A DNA stretch of 64,000 nucleotides from Dyadobacter sp. CY261 (lineage in GTDB: Bacteria; Bacteroidota; Bacteroidia; Cytophagales; Spirosomataceae). Below, in pieces: positions 61,168-64,000 of this stretch (positions are counted from its first letter, which is position 1; the number at the start of each line of letters is the position of its first letter). Below the pieces are notes generated by a model that was not told the DNA's origin, searched no databases, and saw only the letters and a program-made list of their open reading frames with translations. The DNA lies in NCBI RefSeq assembly GCF_021440085.1, contig NZ_JAKCPW010000008.1:248001-312000 (forward strand), in the 5' to 3' direction. Both the position numbers and the translations under genes were made by a program.

Positions 61168-61542
61168 CTAAAAAAGAAGGACAATCTTGGGAACGAAAAT
61201 AATCCCGCCCACGATCACGGCCGATATCGCTAGTAATAACACGCCCGCGGCGGCAGTGTCTTTTACCACTTTAATCACCGGGTGATAATCGGCCGAAACG
61301 AGATCGGCCAGTTTTTCGATAGCGGTGTTAAATGCTTCCGCCGCCCACACCAGCGCGATCTGGATAACGATCAGGCACCATTCGGTGGATGATATATTGA
61401 AAAACACGCCCGCAATCGCTACCACCACGCAGGCTACCAAATGGATACGGGCATTGTTTTCGTAGCGGAACAAGCTGTAAATCCCGGCACCTGCGTAACG
61501 GAAGCTTCGGACGGCTTTAAGAATATCGATGGGTCCGTTCAT
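61168..61542 (-). CDS. dgkA: Diacylglycerol/undecaprenol kinase (DgkA family)
   Basis: The 124-residue protein has three membrane helices and the DgkA signature EAFNTAIEKLADLVS, followed by HPVIKVVKDTAAAGVLLLAI. The N-terminus has SFRYAGAGIYSLFRYENNAR. In bacteria of this type the small kinase phosphorylates undecaprenol or diacylglycerol. Its start overlaps the end of the DUF1361 gene by 26 bp. Confidence 0.94.
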   Translation of the reverse strand: MNGPIDILKAVRSFRYAGAGIYSLFRYENNARIHLVACVVVAIAGVFFNISSTEWCLIVIQIALVWAAEAFNTAIEKLADLVSADYHPVIKVVKDTAAAGVLLLAISAVIVGGIIFVPKIVLLF

Positions 61543-62197
61543 GTTGTTTCAATTCGGCAAAAATATGGAACGCAAAGTACAACAACATGAGCACGAACGA
61601 AAACGTAATGGTGTGTTTGATCGCCAGCGGATCCCTCATGCTATGATAAATGCCCTTCGCGAGCGCGCCGGGCTGGGTAACGATATCCCAGCTGTTCCAA
61701 CGGCCGTAGCGTCCAAGGAAAATCCCGAAGCCACTCAAAACCATCGACCCCATGATCGCGAGCCAGGCCAGCCGGTCGTTCCAGCGATAAGCGATAATGC
61801 GGTGTACAATGCGAATGCTGTAAAGGCCTGTCAAAAAACCGGCTAGCGAGAATGTAAAGATCATCAGCGCGTCGTACCAGATCATGTTTTCAGGAACTCC
61901 GCGAAGATGTTTCAAGTCCGTGATAATGTAGGGTGCGTTTGGAAAAAACAGCAGCCAAACCAAAAGATATATCATCAGCAAGCCAAATGGCGCAGGCTTC
62001 TGCCTTTCTTTCTCCCAAACCCATTTAATAAACAACAACGGTACCCAAGCCAGAAAAAGATTCCAAACCAGGAAAATAAAATGCCAGCTTTCCAGGGCAA
62101 TCCTGACTGACAATAATGCCACCGCAGCGGCGGAAATAAACGCGAGGAGCGCAATTTTTAAATTGCACTCCAGATAATCGACCAGTTTTCTCAGCAT
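61517..62197 (-). CDS. DUF1361 integral membrane protein
   Basis: From the ATG at 62197 (MLRKLVDYLECNLKI) the protein has 226 residues and seven hydrophobic helices. FVWNLFLAWVPLLF-type (FLVWNLFLAWVPLLFIKW), FFPNAPYIITDLKHL and GIFLGRYGRWNSWDIVTQP are DUF1361 hallmarks. The upstream 45 codons are not membrane-like and are not taken. Function unknown. It overlaps dgkA by 26 bp, so both are translated from one message. Confidence 0.92.
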   Translation of the reverse strand: MLRKLVDYLECNLKIALLAFISAAAVALLSVRIALESWHFIFLVWNLFLAWVPLLFIKWVWEKERQKPAPFGLLMIYLLVWLLFFPNAPYIITDLKHLRGVPENMIWYDALMIFTFSLAGFLTGLYSIRIVHRIIAYRWNDRLAWLAIMGSMVLSGFGIFLGRYGRWNSWDIVTQPGALAKGIYHSMRDPLAIKHTITFSFVLMLLYFAFHIFAELKQHERTHRYS

Positions 62198-62289
62198 CTT
62201 GCCGTTGTTTAAAGTACTTTGAAATACAAAGTTAATACAAAGCAATTTGAAACTGCAATACCTGATTGTCGATTTAATTAAAAATACGG

Positions 62290-63201
62290 TTACTTTTTGC
62301 TGTTTGCTGCGAATGCCTTCATCATCGCCCATTCACGGCCTGCGGTTTTGGCCTTGAAGGTTTCGAGGCAACCCCGGTCCTGTAAAGTGACGTAGCACGT
62401 TTTGCCATTTTTGCCTCCGAAGCAAATATTGGAGACTTTCTTCCCGATTGTTTGAATAGTATGAATCACTTTTCCTTCGGGCGATAGGACAGCGACCTCC
62501 CCTTTTCCGTGACGGGCAATGTAGAGATTACCGTGTACGTCGCAGCGCATTCCATCCATACCGCCATCTTCGAAATGGTAAAGCAATTTTTTGTTGGTCA
62601 ATGTGCCGTCAGGTGCCAGGTCGAACGCCCACACATTGCGCTGTACACTTTCATTTACATACAACTTCTTTTCGTCGGGGCTTACGTCGATACCGTTGGT
62701 TGTGCCCATGTTTCCAAAGGCAAGGTTTACTTTTCCTTCGGGCGTAATGTGCCAGATTTGGCCTGTACCGTCTTTCCAGTTGGGATCGGAAGCAAATATA
62801 TGGCCTGACGTGGTTACGGCCAGGTCGTTGGGCTGATTCATTTTGGGTTCATTCGCAAAAACGGATACGTCTTTGGTGACCATATCCACTTTCAAAATGT
62901 TATGTCCGGTAAAATCGGCCACGTAAAAAGTGTTTTTATCCACGAAACGGATGCCATTACCTGTGCTGCCTTTTGGCAAAGTCACGAAAAAGCCCGCATT
63001 GCCCTTTTTGCTGATCTGCGCGATTGTACCGTCACGGGCGAAATTTACGGCATAAACGTTACCGTCTTCATCCACAGCGGGACCTTCGCAATTGCTGGTG
63101 AATTCACCCTCATTGGAAAATTTTTTGCTTTTAATCTGAGCGCGGCTTAGCTCCGGCAATAACAGGGCAATGGCGAGAAATACAGTAAAAAATCTGGTCA
63201 T
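62290..63201 (-). CDS. SMP-30/gluconolactonase-like beta-propeller protein, secreted
   Basis: The 303-residue protein has a signal peptide (FLAIALLLPELSRA-Q) and a six-bladed propeller. CEGPAVDEDGNVYAVNF supplies the metal-binding Glu, GTTNGIDVSPDEKKLYVNE the Asn, and GGMDGMRCDVHGNLYIARHG the Asp. These lactonase-type enzymes hydrolyse sugar lactones or related esters. It follows the thioredoxin-fold gene by 17 bp on the same strand. Confidence 0.93.
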   Translation of the reverse strand: MTRFFTVFLAIALLLPELSRAQIKSKKFSNEGEFTSNCEGPAVDEDGNVYAVNFARDGTIAQISKKGNAGFFVTLPKGSTGNGIRFVDKNTFYVADFTGHNILKVDMVTKDVSVFANEPKMNQPNDLAVTTSGHIFASDPNWKDGTGQIWHITPEGKVNLAFGNMGTTNGIDVSPDEKKLYVNESVQRNVWAFDLAPDGTLTNKKLLYHFEDGGMDGMRCDVHGNLYIARHGKGEVAVLSPEGKVIHTIQTIGKKVSNICFGGKNGKTCYVTLQDRGCLETFKAKTAGREWAMMKAFAANSKK

Positions 63202-63218
63202 AGGGTTATTTCTTCAAA

Positions 63219-63872
63219 TCACTGATTTTTCCACTTAATGGCACAGCCAACGGGTTTGGTGATGGTGGTAACCACAGGTTTACCGCTTGCTAGATTGGAA
63301 ACAGCTTCGTCTACATATAACTTTGTTACGCCGCCGGCATCCTGTGGGTTATCGTCGATCATTCCTGTGTATCTGACCGTAAATTGAGCACCACTTTTTT
63401 GCAGCACAAATACCTGCGGTGTCCGGCCGGCCCCAAAAGCACGGGCTATTTGCTGCGCGTCGTCGACAAGATACGGATAACCGTAACGCTTGGCTGCGGC
63501 ACGCTCCTTCATTTTCTCAAATGTATCGTCCTGGTGCGTCCCGGGATCGCTGGGATTGATAGCAATAACAGGAAAGCCTTGTCCGATAAACTTGTTATTC
63601 AACGCAATGATACGGTCCTCGTAAGCCTTTGCAAACGGACAATGGTTGCTGGTAAAAATCACGATTACACCTTTTGAACTGACGAAATCCGAGAGCGAAA
63701 CCATATTTCCGTCAGTGTTCTTCAAGCGGAAATTCGATACGACATCACCCACCTGGTATCCCGACTGGCCCTGTACGCTTCCTTCACGGACGACAATCCC
63801 TGCCATTGTAATGTGCCTCAATAGCGAAAAGCACAAAACCACCGATACCCACAAAATAACTTTTATCTTCAT
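63219..63872 (-). CDS. Redoxin/thioredoxin-fold protein (AhpC/TSA-like), exported
   Basis: The 217-residue protein has an N-terminal hydrophobic signal or anchor, then a peroxiredoxin-like domain: VGDVVSNFRLKNTDGNMVSL, FTSNHCPFAKAYEDRI with a single reactive Cys, and FGAGRTPQVFVLQKSG with the cis-Pro. The C-terminal TITKPVGCAIKWKNQ supplies a second Cys, a signature of this Bacteroidota group. It should act outside the cytoplasm as a thiol peroxidase or oxidoreductase. The SMP-30-like gene lies 17 bp downstream. The last 128 bp of the window (63873-64000) contain no gene I can support. Confidence 0.92.
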   Translation of the reverse strand: MKIKVILWVSVVLCFSLLRHITMAGIVVREGSVQGQSGYQVGDVVSNFRLKNTDGNMVSLSDFVSSKGVIVIFTSNHCPFAKAYEDRIIALNNKFIGQGFPVIAINPSDPGTHQDDTFEKMKERAAAKRYGYPYLVDDAQQIARAFGAGRTPQVFVLQKSGAQFTVRYTGMIDDNPQDAGGVTKLYVDEAVSNLASGKPVVTTITKPVGCAIKWKNQ

Positions 63873-64000
63873 ATTTTCTAAATCTCCTTCCCTAAGACCC
63901 TTTTGGGGGGTAAAAGTTAAAAGCGTAACCTGTTAAATTTTGTTAAGTCCGCTTATCACGCTCTGTCCATAAACGTTGGAGTTTCCCGTAACCATATAAA

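Overview
The window looks like chromosomal DNA from a Bacteroidota of the order Cytophagales, probably a Dyadobacter-like Spirosomataceae. The inference rests on the SusC/RagA receptor, the long FtsX-type permeases, the long NusB, GSCFA, DUF1573, DUF2911, DUF6934 and GyrI-like proteins, and several -7 promoter boxes of the Bacteroidota form TAnnTTTG. No rRNA, tRNA, CRISPR array, intact insertion sequence or prophage was seen. Genes are dense, and no gene-free stretch exceeds about 280 bases once the relics described here are counted.

Layout. 1-3.2 kb: 5' part of a SusC-type receptor, divergent from a BlaI/BlaR-type (M56) sensor pair with two tandem operators. 3.3-12.4 kb, minus strand: phosphohexomutase, GH63-type glucosidase, an oversized Ddl-like ligase, NifU-domain protein, Mrp and a GSCFA protein. 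12.4-15.8 kb: a DUF6934 gene overlapping a 51-residue ORF, a GH16 lipoprotein and dnaX. 15.8-19.5 kb, minus: coaE, ybbR-like, yajC, DUF1573, YtxH, nusB. 19.7-22.2 kb: an ABC exporter and a PIN toxin-antitoxin pair. 22.2-27.8 kb: a mutagenic-repair cassette made of an S24 self-cleaving repressor, a DinB-type polymerase and a second, short DnaE, with a deleted HigBA relic between the polymerases. 27.8-37 kb: GT87-like membrane protein, lipoprotein, GyrI-like protein, M16 protease, DUF3820, pncB, glycyl-tRNA synthetase. 37.3-53 kb: four FtsX/MacB-type permeases, a membrane-anchored winged-helix regulator, one ABC ATPase and a TolC protein, interrupted by a decayed DUF433/DUF5615 toxin-antitoxin pair and an MFS transporter. 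53-64 kb: two beta-barrel proteins, an SGNH hydrolase, FGGY kinase, recG, DUF2911, an HTH_34 regulator with a membrane protein that looks like a fusion, dgkA, DUF1361, an SMP-30-like protein and a thiol peroxidase-like protein.

How it fits together. The most coherent system is the 22.2-27.8 kb cassette. The repressor and the DinB-type polymerase are divergent, and their 136-bp spacer holds three copies of TGGA-N5-TCC plus a fourth weaker copy at 19-22 bp spacing, placed over both predicted promoters. That is the design expected of a self-contained, damage-inducible mutasome whose repressor is cleaved through RecA. The second theme is an envelope transport array: the regulator is co-directional with permease 4 (6 bp gap), and the ATPase and TolC follow, but no HlyD-type adaptor is present. 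Spacers between permeases 1-2 and 2-3 carry inverted arrays of 7-bp repeats. Two of the three toxin-antitoxin loci are dead (HigBA by deletion, DUF433/DUF5615 by point and frameshift lesions), while the PIN pair looks intact.
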